Source: an uncultured Duncaniella sp.
GTDB taxonomy: Bacteria > Bacteroidota > Bacteroidia > Bacteroidales > Muribaculaceae
Direction: 5' to 3'
Length of the DNA stretch: 64,000 nucleotides
Assembly (NCBI GenBank): GCA_910587515.1
Contig: CAJULW010000035.1
Location: 1 to 64,000 of the forward strand
Shown one piece after another: positions 1-9,019 of this stretch (position 1 is its first letter; every line of letters starts with the position of its first letter). The notes beneath the pieces were generated by a model, which was given only the letters and a program-made list of their open reading frames with translations, made no database searches and was not told the DNA's origin. The position numbers and the translations under genes were made by a program.

Positions 1-31
1 ACTCTTTCCCTACACGACGCTCTTCCGATCT
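1..31 (+). other. Illumina TruSeq adapter remnant (sequencing artefact)
   Basis: Bases 1-31 match the 3' part of the standard Illumina read-1 adapter, ending in GCTCTTCCGATCT. This is not biological sequence. It marks the contig end as untrimmed and shows that the following bases come from one read joined onto the contig. Confidence 0.97.
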
Positions 32-32
32 G

Positions 33-197
33 TTCAAGGCGGGGCTGGAGGTTATCACCCGCCGCCCCCTCTCCGGCGCGGGCCTGGGCACCGCCGCCGT
101 CCAGCGCTATGTGAAGCTGCTGAACTTCTACCACGCCCGAACCTTCGTCCACTCCCATAACATCTATATTCAGGTCTGGGCGGAGACAGGCTTCAGA
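33..197 (+). other. Foreign GC-rich fragment, part of an O-antigen-ligase-like CDS (chimeric join)
   Basis: Read from base 33, the frame is open and gives a coherent protein piece with the features of the Wzy/WaaL ligase family: a PLSGAGLGT stretch followed by HSHNIYIQVWAETGF. Codons are strongly G/C-ending, unlike every other gene in the window. The family resemblance is lost after ETGF at about base 194, and the frame runs on into AT-rich DNA to a stop at 225-227. The fragment therefore joins the Bacteroidales sequence somewhere around 192-210. The codon use would suit a gut Firmicute, but that is inference. It should not be annotated as a gene of this genome. Confidence 0.85.
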
Positions 198-247
198 CGA
201 ATTCATACAATTTGGATTTGTCTATAAAAACTCACAACCCTCAACTT

Positions 248-1948
248 ATGAACAAGACTCTATTGGCAGGGATGCTCATGATTCTTCCCTCGGCAATCAT
301 AGCCCAGACGGCTATCGACGCATATTCAATCTCTCAGAACGACCTTCGCGGAAGCGCGCGTTTCATGTCTATGGGCGGAGCGTTCACCGCTCTCGGTGGC
401 GACATCTCAACGCTAAATCAAAACCCCGGTGGCATCGGAGTGTATCGTAGCAGCGATATCAGTGCCACACTCGACATCACAATGCACTCTTCCAAATTTA
501 TTGGCGGTGACGGCAGTAACACAATCAATAAAACGCGCGTGGCCTGCAACAATTTCGGATATATCGGAACGGTAAATTTAGGAAGCAATTCCGTGATGCC
601 GTTTTTCAATTGGGGTGCAAGCTACTCACGCACCGCATCATTCGACCGTCGATACCGAGGTTCAATAGGCTCAATAAACACATCGCTCACCAACTATGTG
701 GCCGACTATACCAACGGTGTCTCACCGTCCGAAATGTGGACAGACGACTATAATAAATACAATCCATACTGGGCCGACAACTACCCCGTATGGTTGAGTA
801 CTCTCATGTATACCGGTGCAGCCATAAATCCGGTGACTAAGAACGCAACAAGATACGCAGGCCTATTCAATTATGGAGAAGACCCCGCCACCGGAGCTGA
901 AACCATAAAATCGACCGGCAATGCATATGCTGACGTAGTGGAAAAAGGATATATCGACGAATATGCCATTAACTTCGGAGGCAATGTCTCGGACATGGTC
1001 TATTGGGGTATAGGATTTGGTATCACCGACGTGGAATTCCGCCAATATGCCTATTATTCGGAGAACATACAGAACGCAAACGTCTCCGCCGGTCTACTAG
1101 GAGGAACGGTGCGAGGAGATGCCGATTACACACTTGCCAACTACAAGCGTATCTATGGAAGCGGATTCAACTTCAAAGCAGGTGTGATCATCAAACCGAT
1201 CAATGAATTCCGTATCGGCTTAGCCGTACACACTCCCACTTATTACAACCTTTCATACGAAGGAAGCGGACAGATGAAGTATTATTACAACTCTCCCGAC
1301 TATAACAATCCTGTCTCCGGAAATGCCTACACAGACGATGGTTATCTCCGCGAATTTGATTGGAAGAGCCGCACACCATGGCGCCTGATGGTCGGTGCCG
1401 CTGGGGTGATCGGTGGGCGCGGGATAATCAGTGCGGACTATGAATATCGCGCGACAAACGATATAAAAGTTCAGGATTATGACGGAAACAACTTTAACGA
1501 CATAAACGGAGATATCAAGACTTATTATAAAGCCAGCCATATATTCCGTCTCGGAGCGGAATACCGCGTGACTCCGCAATTCAGCGTCCGTGCCGGTTAT
1601 ATGTACGAAACATCTCCTGTCACCACAGAAGCCATGAGAGGGCACACCATGAATGGCAACCGCCCTGAACCCACAATGGTATACACATCCGGTCCGGACG
1701 ACACCGAGACCAATCCTTCATATACATTCGACAAGTCTACAAACTACATCACCTGCGGTCTCGGCTACCGATACAAGAACTTCTATGCCGACCTGGCATA
1801 CGTCCACCGTCATCGCTCAAGCAAATACAGTGCTTTCACAGACTATGTAGAAAACAATCCAAACGAATACATATATGTATCCGCCCCGACAGCAAAAGTG
1901 ACAGACAACAACAACTCCCTCGTGCTGACCGTCGGTGTCCGATTCTGA
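248..1948 (+). CDS. FadL/OmpP1-family outer membrane transport protein
   Basis: A 566-residue predicted beta-barrel outer membrane protein. The ATG at 248 starts a clear signal peptide (residues 1-20, ending in AIIAQ). An upstream in-frame TTG at 212 is possible but would add a polar stretch before the signal and lies close to the chimeric join. The N-terminus carries the motif SMGGAFTALGGD, followed by LNQNPGG, typical of the Bacteroidetes FadL-like family (COG2067, often labelled hemin receptor or long-chain fatty acid porin). The rest is rich in alternating aromatic strands and ends in VGVRF, with the usual C-terminal Phe. The substrate is not known. The native promoter may be missing because of the artefact upstream. 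The helicase gene follows after 15 bases on the same strand. Confidence 0.85.
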   Translation: MNKTLLAGMLMILPSAIIAQTAIDAYSISQNDLRGSARFMSMGGAFTALGGDISTLNQNPGGIGVYRSSDISATLDITMHSSKFIGGDGSNTINKTRVACNNFGYIGTVNLGSNSVMPFFNWGASYSRTASFDRRYRGSIGSINTSLTNYVADYTNGVSPSEMWTDDYNKYNPYWADNYPVWLSTLMYTGAAINPVTKNATRYAGLFNYGEDPATGAETIKSTGNAYADVVEKGYIDEYAINFGGNVSDMVYWGIGFGITDVEFRQYAYYSENIQNANVSAGLLGGTVRGDADYTLANYKRIYGSGFNFKAGVIIKPINEFRIGLAVHTPTYYNLSYEGSGQMKYYYNSPDYNNPVSGNAYTDDGYLREFDWKSRTPWRLMVGAAGVIGGRGIISADYEYRATNDIKVQDYDGNNFNDINGDIKTYYKASHIFRLGAEYRVTPQFSVRAGYMYETSPVTTEAMRGHTMNGNRPEPTMVYTSGPDDTETNPSYTFDKSTNYITCGLGYRYKNFYADLAYVHRHRSSKYSAFTDYVENNPNEYIYVSAPTAKVTDNNNSLVLTVGVRF

Positions 1949-1963
1949 TCATCAATCCCACAA

Positions 1964-4018
1964 ATGGCAAAAAAGACTTCGCGGTCAATCAAGAAAAAGC
2001 CCGCGGACGACACTGAAAACATAGATCTCGACAATCCCGAGTTCATAAAAGCATGGGAATTGTTGAAACACACGAAACAGTCGATTTTCCTTACCGGCAA
2101 AGCCGGTACGGGAAAATCGACCTTTCTGCGATATATAACATCTCATACGCATAAGAAATATGTGGTTCTCGCGCCTACAGGCATAGCGGCTGTAAACGCT
2201 GGCGGAGTGACCCTTCATTCTTTCTTCCGCATACCGTTCAAACCTATTGTACCAGGCGACCCTGATTTCGCCAACGACAGGATAAAACAAAGGATGAAAT
2301 ATCCCGGTAATCTTGTTAAACTCATACGCGAAGTCGAATTAATCGTTATCGACGAAATTTCAATGGTGAGAGCAGATATAATCGATTTTGTCGACCTTCT
2401 CCTGCGTACATATTCCGGCAACCAGCGCGAACCATTCGGAGGGAAACAACTTCTTTTTGTCGGAGACGTGTTTCAGCTCGAACCCGTTCTGACAAGCGAT
2501 ATGCGCGATATCCTCAGAAAATTCTATCGTGACACCTTCTTTTTCTCAGCACGCGTATTCGAACGTATAAATCTTGTACCGATAGAACTACGTAAAGTCT
2601 ATCGCCAAGCTGAAAACGATTTCGTAGAACTCCTTGACCGAATACGTATGGGCACGGTCACACGGTCCGATCTCGCTAAACTAAACTCCCGCTGTATTCA
2701 CCCTACCCTTCTCAACGAAAGAAACGATGAAACCCCGACCATGACACTCGCATCACGTCGTGACATGGTCGATCACATAAATGAAGTCCGATTAAATGCC
2801 ATTGATAAACCACTGTTCACTTTTACCGGACAGATCAAAGGAGATTTTCCTGAAAATTCTTTACCTACCGATCTTGAACTCTCACTCAAAGAAGGAGCAC
2901 AGATTGTTTTCATCAAAAACTCCCCGGATCGCCTATGGGTCAATGGAACAATAGGAACCGTAACCGCCTTAACAAAAGATCTGCTTGAAATACAGCTCGA
3001 AAACGGAGATATCCACGAAGTCGAACCAGAAAAATGGTCGAACATAAAATACAGTTTCGACGCAAAGACAAACAAAATAACAGAAGAGGAGCTTGGAAGT
3101 TTCACCCAATATCCCGTAAAACTTGCCTGGGCGTTAACCATACACAAAAGCCAGGGGCTTACATTCAACAACGTGATCATCGACCTCGGTCGCGGAGCCT
3201 TTACCGGAGGCCAAACTTACGTCGCACTGTCAAGATGTCGCAGTTTCGAAGGACTGACACTCAGATCGACCGTCGCAGACCGCGATATATTCGTGAATCC
3301 AGCCATTATCAATTTCAGCCACTCGTTCAACGATCCCATACTCATTGACGACGCCATGCGAAAGGCACATGCCGATGAATGCTTCCTGAACGCCCTCAAA
3401 AAAGCCGACGAAGGAAAAATGGCAGAAGCTTTCGATCTGTTCATCGAAGGCAACCGGTCATACAGTCTCCTTGACAACACCTCTGCCATGAGGCTTGCGC
3501 GTCGCCGGCTCGGATTGATCAAAAAACTTGAGAAACGCATCGAGCAACTCGAACACCAGATCAAAGCCGACTCCGAACGATTTCGCGATATGGCGGCCGA
3601 ATACACATCTCTCGGAGATGACTGCCGGCTTGACGACATGCCATTGCCGGCCATATCCAACTATGACAAAGCACTGACCCTGCTACCGAACCATCGTCCG
3701 GCTATCTATGGCCGGGCACTCGCATATATCAGCCTTGAGGATTATCCTTCGGCAATCAGCGACCTCGCACATTCCCTCAAACTCGATCCTTTCGACTTTG
3801 ATTCGCTTTTGCAAATGGGGATGGCGTATTACCGGAACGGAGATGCCCATAACGCAATGGACCGCTGCCTTGTGGCACTATCTTTAATCGAAGAGAATGA
3901 ATATCCACGCCATGCACTCCACTCACTTCATTCGCTCCTTGCAGACATATTTGACGATATCGGTGACAAGCCAAACGCGTCACATCATCGAAAAATCGCA
4001 AACCGTCTTAAAAAATAG
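1964..4018 (+). CDS. Pif1-like superfamily 1 helicase with C-terminal TPR repeats
   Basis: A 684-residue cytoplasmic ATPase. The Walker A motif GKAGTGKS is at residues 45-52, and Walker B VIDEISM and the GDVFQLEPV motif follow as in Pif1/RecD-type helicases. Near residue 390 there is a typical ALTIHKSQGLTF motif and then the YVALSRCRS motif (motif VI). After about residue 470 a coiled coil leads into tetratricopeptide-like repeats (about 560-680) with NYDKALTLLPNHRPAIYGRALAY-type periodicity. This helicase-TPR architecture is common in Bacteroidales, and its exact role (replication fork or G-quadruplex processing) is inferred from the family. It lies 15 bases after the FadL-like gene and may be cotranscribed with it. 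Confidence 0.88.
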   Translation: MAKKTSRSIKKKPADDTENIDLDNPEFIKAWELLKHTKQSIFLTGKAGTGKSTFLRYITSHTHKKYVVLAPTGIAAVNAGGVTLHSFFRIPFKPIVPGDPDFANDRIKQRMKYPGNLVKLIREVELIVIDEISMVRADIIDFVDLLLRTYSGNQREPFGGKQLLFVGDVFQLEPVLTSDMRDILRKFYRDTFFFSARVFERINLVPIELRKVYRQAENDFVELLDRIRMGTVTRSDLAKLNSRCIHPTLLNERNDETPTMTLASRRDMVDHINEVRLNAIDKPLFTFTGQIKGDFPENSLPTDLELSLKEGAQIVFIKNSPDRLWVNGTIGTVTALTKDLLEIQLENGDIHEVEPEKWSNIKYSFDAKTNKITEEELGSFTQYPVKLAWALTIHKSQGLTFNNVIIDLGRGAFTGGQTYVALSRCRSFEGLTLRSTVADRDIFVNPAIINFSHSFNDPILIDDAMRKAHADECFLNALKKADEGKMAEAFDLFIEGNRSYSLLDNTSAMRLARRRLGLIKKLEKRIEQLEHQIKADSERFRDMAAEYTSLGDDCRLDDMPLPAISNYDKALTLLPNHRPAIYGRALAYISLEDYPSAISDLAHSLKLDPFDFDSLLQMGMAYYRNGDAHNAMDRCLVALSLIEENEYPRHALHSLHSLLADIFDDIGDKPNASHHRKIANRLKK

Positions 4019-4157
4019 AGAGAATCGGCAATCACGGGCAATACAAACCGGCATACCCGGATGCATACCCGGATTTAACATACCCACAAGGTTTTCGGAC
4101 TAGCACAGACAACCTCTCTTCTATCATCGACACAATCGACACATCCAAACATTAAAG

Positions 4158-4189
4158 AAACCCGCAACCTAAAAATAGATTGCGGGTTT
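4158..4189. terminator. Convergent terminator between the helicase gene and rpsP
   Basis: A perfect 10-bp stem (AAACCCGCAA at 4158-4167 with TTGCGGGTTT at 4180-4189) around a 12-base loop lies between converging genes. On the minus strand the stem runs into TTTCTTTAAT, so it most likely ends rpsP transcripts, and it may act in both directions. Confidence 0.75.
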
Positions 4190-4231
4190 ATTACATACTG
4201 CGGCTTGATACCGCTGTTGTTTTACCAATGC

Positions 4232-4774
4232 TTATTCAGCCGCGGGAGCTTCTTCCGCTGCAACTTCCTCTGCAGGAGCTGCTGCTGCTTCAGCCTCGGC
4301 CGCTGCGGCTGCCGCCTCAGCTTTCTTCTTGGCTACTTCCTCGGCCTTTGCCTGGTTTTTAGCGACTTCCGCTTCCATGCGAGCCTTGGCGTCAAGTTCT
4401 TTCTTATCAGCCATAGAAGCACGTAATTTATCGATTGACTGTTGCTTCTGTGCTTTCCAGGCGTCAAAACGACGCTGAGCCTCAGCCTCATCGAATGCAC
4501 CTTTCTTCACACCACCCTGAAGGTGTTTCATGAGAAGCACGCCCTCGTTCGAGAGGATTGTACGAACAGTGTCGGTAGGCTGTGCGCCAACATTTACCCA
4601 ATACAAAGCACGCTCGAAGTTCAAAGTTACTGTAGCAGGATTAGTGTTCGGATTATAAGAACCTATCCTTTCAATAAATCTACCATCTCGTGGTGCCCTG
4701 CTGTCGGCGATAACAATGGGATAGAACGCATAGTTCTTACGACCATGACGTTGCAGTCTGATTTTTGTTGCCAT
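4232..4774 (-). CDS. rpsP: 30S ribosomal protein S16
   Basis: A 180-residue protein whose first 80 residues are a standard S16 (MATKIRLQRHGRK, then SRAPRDGRFIERIGSYNP). S16 helps assemble the 30S subunit. The remaining 100 residues form a charged helical tail rich in Ala, Glu and Lys, ending in an alanine/glutamate stretch. Such an extension is normal for Bacteroidetes S16 but about doubles the length seen in E. coli. It is transcribed alone from a good promoter at 4808-4839 and ends at the hairpin at 4158-4189. Confidence 0.97.
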   Translation of the reverse strand: MATKIRLQRHGRKNYAFYPIVIADSRAPRDGRFIERIGSYNPNTNPATVTLNFERALYWVNVGAQPTDTVRTILSNEGVLLMKHLQGGVKKGAFDEAEAQRRFDAWKAQKQQSIDKLRASMADKKELDAKARMEAEVAKNQAKAEEVAKKKAEAAAAAAEAEAAAAPAEEVAAEEAPAAE

Positions 4775-4807
4775 TAATTAAAGTGATTTGTATTGATAAT
4801 TCGGGCG

Positions 4808-4839
4808 CAAAGTTACCGATTTTTTGCTATATAACCAAA
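4808..4839 (-). promoter_or_regulatory. Promoter of rpsP (Bacteroidetes type)
   Basis: On the minus strand TTTG (complement of 4836-4839), 20 bases, then TAACTTTG (complement of 4808-4815). This matches the Bacteroidetes housekeeping consensus TTTG-N19-21-TAnnTTTG. The start codon is about 33 bases downstream. Confidence 0.8.
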
Positions 4840-4894
4840 GCCTTGATCAGCACCTTTCAAGCCACCGCTATATTTTAACTTATTTTAAGCCTAT

Positions 4895-7849
4895 TCATTT
4901 TGTAAGATCCGTAACACGCCTTACAAAACAAGCGTCACTCATGTTCAATTTGCGTCCCACTCCAGGCTGAAAAACATTTTCCTCCCTCATCCTAAGCACG
5001 ATATTAGTACCATATGACTCAAATCCATAAGTAAAATAATTCATATCAAATCCATAATGGTATACTGGATAGGGATAAAGCCCGCTCTCAAACCGTCCTG
5101 AATCCCATCGCTCACCGTACCAGTATACAGCTCCAGGTTCCCGATAAAGATTATACAACATCGGGTTATTGGCAGCTGTAGTCCAAGGCATCTTGGCGGT
5201 TCTGTTTGCATACTTCAATGCATGCCTGTATTGCTTTTTCTCTCCATGGACACTTTCGTTCCAATTTGCATCGTAAACGAAATCGTTATACTGTCTTCGG
5301 CCATGACCCTGGTTACCTATCGGAAAAAACAAACTTTTGCCTGTCGACTTTTCATAGATGAAAGTCCCTCTCATACCTTTTTTGTCACCCACATTCGTAT
5401 AGGTGTTGGATTCATCCGGATCCATTAATGTCTCATCACATTCATCGCCATACATAACCCCATAATAACGATTGAATCGTTCCGGATCTGTCAAACCGAT
5501 GTAATCCTTATGCGAAGCGACTCGGACCTTACCTTTGACATCAAAACCGGTTGTATCGCACAAGACATCATCAAATTTCAATGATTCCGTTGACCCGTCC
5601 GGCTTCAAGATATCAAACATCCTGCCACTACAGTCCTTCTGAAATCCATAATTCTTATCCAAATTTTGCTTTGCCTGAAAGCCCTGATCCGAATTACCGA
5701 ATTTGAACATACAACCTTCCAACAACGGATTGGCCGTGTCTTTGTCTCCTATCTCAAGATTTGACATGTGCCACGCTGTATTATCGATAACCACAGGCGC
5801 CATACCTTGGCTGACCAATATCACATGGTAACAGTTGTTGTCATGATATCGAACCTCTATCATACCGAAACGCGACTCACTCTCCGCGATAGTTCCCGAC
5901 GGTTTATAATCAAACTCCACATTCGATCCCGTACCTCCGGTCACAGCATCCGCACTCCACGTATCGGATTGGCAGTCTTTTATCCTCACCCAATCCTCGC
6001 CTTTTACGATCTTAGCCGTCCAAGGCCCTTGAGATTCAATTTTATCAAACCCCAACGGTGTCGTGGCTTCGTCATCCGTCAGAGCGTTCGTCAATGAGAC
6101 TTTGAACTTTTTATCCGAATTATAGGAACGCCATACTCCGCATGGATTGACCAAACGAGGCACTTGTATAACTTCTACATCCTGCGAAAGAGAGCCTCCT
6201 AATTCAAAATTGACTGTAATGCGAACTTTCGCGCGACGAGTAGCTCCTACAAAGAAATTGTTGCCAGACATTACAGGCGAAGATGAAAAGGCCATAGGCC
6301 GTGTGTACACAGGCAAAGAATACCTGTATTTTTCGTCATCGTAATAATCAGGCTCAGTAAACGTGGCCGAGGCAGTATATGTCGGGTCATTGTTCGTCGT
6401 AGATAACGACATATTCAAAAAGCCATACCTATCTTCTGGAAACCTAGTGTTATATAGATGTTTATCAAAAAACCAATTGTTATCTACAATGCTCATATTT
6501 ACGGAACTAACCGCTCCTGATATTTCTTTATCATAGAAAATCGTGACCGGAATATTCAGTTCTCTGTTCTGAAGATATGATATATACAGCGGAGAGTTCA
6601 CAAGCACCTCCGGTGGCTTCGGGATGTAGTTATACTCTATATGCCAGTCGGGGTCATTCGCATTATTGCGAAATTTCAACGTCACCTTATAATGGGCATT
6701 GCGCTCAGCGTTAAAGTCGTCAATGGTATTCTTTCCAAGCATAAAACGATATTTGATAGCCCCGTATGAGGGATTATCATGCGAACGGTTATAATAGTAC
6801 CCTTCGATTTCAAGATATGTGCCATTTGCCACACCGTCCTTGTGCCAGGGCGAATCAGGATTTTCGACAGCGCCATAGTCATCATGATATTTATGCTTGT
6901 CTTTGTGCACACCCTGCATATTCTCAAAGAAGAAAAGCGATTTGGCGACATGACTGTGGCTTCCGATTTTGTTAGCCCCACGTCCGCACGTCAGAAGCGT
7001 CCACTTTTTATGGTCACTCTCCGATCCGTTCGCAAATGAAATAGTGTCGCTGTCAAGCCTATCGTCTTCATCCGTCATTTTATTGTCATCGATCAGCTTA
7101 CAGCTCACCGGAATATCTTTCAGTTGAGCGGACTTAATGTAAATGTAGATATTTTCATTCATCTCCGACGCATCGATGGCCACTGTAACCTTCGAAGCCA
7201 GCCGTCTCAACCAACAATGGATTGAACCGCTATTTTTAATTTCTACGATCGGTGCATCACCGCCATAATACGGTCCTTCTGTCGCGGACCCGGTAAAATA
7301 GCCCGACATCTGGCTGTTGGAGACGACATTGTCTGGATTCCAAGCAAAAGAGATAGACTTCATGGTCTTCTCGTCCGCGATATCATTGGAGTGTACCTTG
7401 GAAAGATCGCCCACATTCGCCACGGCATAAATCTTATAACGCCCGTTAGCCAATGTCATCTTCACATCGACATGCTGCGTGGAGCTTTCTTCCGGCTTCG
7501 GTTTCGAACCGTCAGTATCATCCGGATACGACGGCCTTTCATTCTCCACCGGTTTAGGATCGGATATATAGCGGTGCTCCATCAAATGTCCCTTGGGAGA
7601 ATATACAAGAATATTTATATTATCGATATCACGTATCGCGTCTCCAGAAGTCGAACGGCTGACATCGACACTTTGCTCCGGACGGAATACCATCCGGAAT
7701 GTCACCTCCGAATTACCTTCTGGAATACCTTCGTCGTAAAGTCTGTCTTCCTCGCAGGCCGAAACCAGAGAAAGCAAAAAAATTGACAACGATATACCTA
7801 CGCAAGTCCTAAGTAGCCTTTTTTTCATCAACTGTGCATCCATGAACAT
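4895..7849 (-). CDS. Large fimbrial tip-like lipoprotein (FimB/Mfa-type N-terminal region)
   Basis: A 984-residue lipoprotein with an MKKRLL signal and lipobox LVSAC, so probably exported and acylated. The N-terminal 350 residues resemble fimbrillin-type proteins (VTFRMVF strand, then INILVYSPKG). The middle has BACON-like beta segments (WVRIKDC, VILVSQG). The C-terminal 250 residues hold a Trp/Tyr-rich domain like those at the end of tip adhesins. It is the last gene of the fimbrial operon, the place where tip or accessory subunits usually sit. The ATG at 7849 is 12 bases after the previous stop; an ATG at 7828 (MKKRLL) would give a more standard signal peptide. The tip role is inferred from position and size. 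Confidence 0.7.
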   Translation of the reverse strand: MFMDAQLMKKRLLRTCVGISLSIFLLSLVSACEEDRLYDEGIPEGNSEVTFRMVFRPEQSVDVSRSTSGDAIRDIDNINILVYSPKGHLMEHRYISDPKPVENERPSYPDDTDGSKPKPEESSTQHVDVKMTLANGRYKIYAVANVGDLSKVHSNDIADEKTMKSISFAWNPDNVVSNSQMSGYFTGSATEGPYYGGDAPIVEIKNSGSIHCWLRRLASKVTVAIDASEMNENIYIYIKSAQLKDIPVSCKLIDDNKMTDEDDRLDSDTISFANGSESDHKKWTLLTCGRGANKIGSHSHVAKSLFFFENMQGVHKDKHKYHDDYGAVENPDSPWHKDGVANGTYLEIEGYYYNRSHDNPSYGAIKYRFMLGKNTIDDFNAERNAHYKVTLKFRNNANDPDWHIEYNYIPKPPEVLVNSPLYISYLQNRELNIPVTIFYDKEISGAVSSVNMSIVDNNWFFDKHLYNTRFPEDRYGFLNMSLSTTNNDPTYTASATFTEPDYYDDEKYRYSLPVYTRPMAFSSSPVMSGNNFFVGATRRAKVRITVNFELGGSLSQDVEVIQVPRLVNPCGVWRSYNSDKKFKVSLTNALTDDEATTPLGFDKIESQGPWTAKIVKGEDWVRIKDCQSDTWSADAVTGGTGSNVEFDYKPSGTIAESESRFGMIEVRYHDNNCYHVILVSQGMAPVVIDNTAWHMSNLEIGDKDTANPLLEGCMFKFGNSDQGFQAKQNLDKNYGFQKDCSGRMFDILKPDGSTESLKFDDVLCDTTGFDVKGKVRVASHKDYIGLTDPERFNRYYGVMYGDECDETLMDPDESNTYTNVGDKKGMRGTFIYEKSTGKSLFFPIGNQGHGRRQYNDFVYDANWNESVHGEKKQYRHALKYANRTAKMPWTTAANNPMLYNLYREPGAVYWYGERWDSGRFESGLYPYPVYHYGFDMNYFTYGFESYGTNIVLRMREENVFQPGVGRKLNMSDACFVRRVTDLTK

Positions 7850-7861
7850 TCTGATTCATTG

Positions 7862-8995
7862 TCACTGCCCGAATCCGGGAGAAAGATCATAAATTTTATA
7901 GGGAAAAAGGTCCAACGACACATCCAGTTCCGATGTGGGTGGATTTACGGCTTTGATAGTAAAACGATAGAGATTGTTTCGCTCCAGATCCATATACGGC
8001 TCACCTTCGCGATCATACATCTTAGCCTCAAACCGATACTCCTTATCGATATACTCATTGAGTTTAACACCTATGCTCACATGTGGCGACACACCTGTCG
8101 TATTGTCATACTCGGGAAGATAGGCTATAAAATTTCTGTCATCCACCCGTCTCATTACGACTGACGCGCCCGGGAGAGCATTCCCGTCCTCGACAAGATG
8201 CAATCTATGCACATAGTCATCCGGATAGTTCCAATGGATATAATCGCTTTCCTCATATACACCTTCAGGCGCGCAATAGCCGGTATGATTGTAATTATAG
8301 ACCACCGCACTCTTTATCGTGTAGCGCGAATCAGCGGGAACATTGACATGTATCTTGGCCACAGCGCGCAACAAATGCACGGTGCCAAGCGAAGTCACCG
8401 AGAAATTTACCATCTCCACCCCCGTACAACGTTTCACTCCATACAAAGGTATCGGATTGTCCACCGACACGGGAAAATCATTTCCGTCACTAAGACCAAA
8501 CAGCGAGTACGCATCATTGACAATATCGTCAATTGTGGTTACCCCCGGCTTTACAGCAGGATAGGACGGCCAGTTTGCAAGCACCACAACCCGAAAATCA
8601 CGATAACGCGACAATCCGTCCACAGAACCCTTGACACTGTAATGTTTGGAATGGCCTCCACCTTCCACTATATCGGTAACTGTCACCTTAGGTAGGGTCA
8701 ATTCCTGAATTAACCGGAGATTATCATCATCGAAAAAATAAATTCTATAACCGTCAGCGCTTTCCACATCGATAAAATTTTCGAAAGGCGTGCCTGTTCC
8801 GGGATCATAATTGTCTTTGTCATAGCCGTCAACATCATACGCGGAAGCAGCAAGCGACGACATACGGAAATCCACGCGCACCTGATCAGGAACACGCGCA
8901 TCGGATTCGGCAGTGTCAAGTCCCGACGAACATGAAGCCAAAGCCAAAACCACGGTGAACAACAGCAATCTGTATATATGATATGATGGACTCAT
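7862..8995 (-). CDS. Fimbrial accessory lipoprotein (FimB/Mfa2-like fimbrillin family)
   Basis: A 377-residue lipoprotein with a signal ending in the lipobox LALASC. It has the beta-rich fold markers of Bacteroidales fimbrial minor subunits: a VRVDFRMSS strand, a YRIYFFDDDNLRLI strand, FRVVVLANWPSYP, and VHLLRAVAKIHVNVP, the last being the conserved R-A-V-A-K/R segment of these pilins. It sits between the Mfa2-type anchor (24 bases upstream) and the tip-like gene (12 bases downstream), so it is probably a minor shaft or adaptor subunit. No precise subfamily could be assigned. Confidence 0.7.
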   Translation of the reverse strand: MSPSYHIYRLLLFTVVLALASCSSGLDTAESDARVPDQVRVDFRMSSLAASAYDVDGYDKDNYDPGTGTPFENFIDVESADGYRIYFFDDDNLRLIQELTLPKVTVTDIVEGGGHSKHYSVKGSVDGLSRYRDFRVVVLANWPSYPAVKPGVTTIDDIVNDAYSLFGLSDGNDFPVSVDNPIPLYGVKRCTGVEMVNFSVTSLGTVHLLRAVAKIHVNVPADSRYTIKSAVVYNYNHTGYCAPEGVYEESDYIHWNYPDDYVHRLHLVEDGNALPGASVVMRRVDDRNFIAYLPEYDNTTGVSPHVSIGVKLNEYIDKEYRFEAKMYDREGEPYMDLERNNLYRFTIKAVNPPTSELDVSLDLFPYKIYDLSPGFGQ

Positions 8996-9019
8996 TTATA
9001 CAAACTTGTCTCAAAATTA

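Noticed and set aside
199..204. GAATTC (EcoRI site) close to the chimeric junction
   Set aside because: A single six-base site can occur by chance and Illumina libraries are not usually made with EcoRI; the position does not prove a cloning event.
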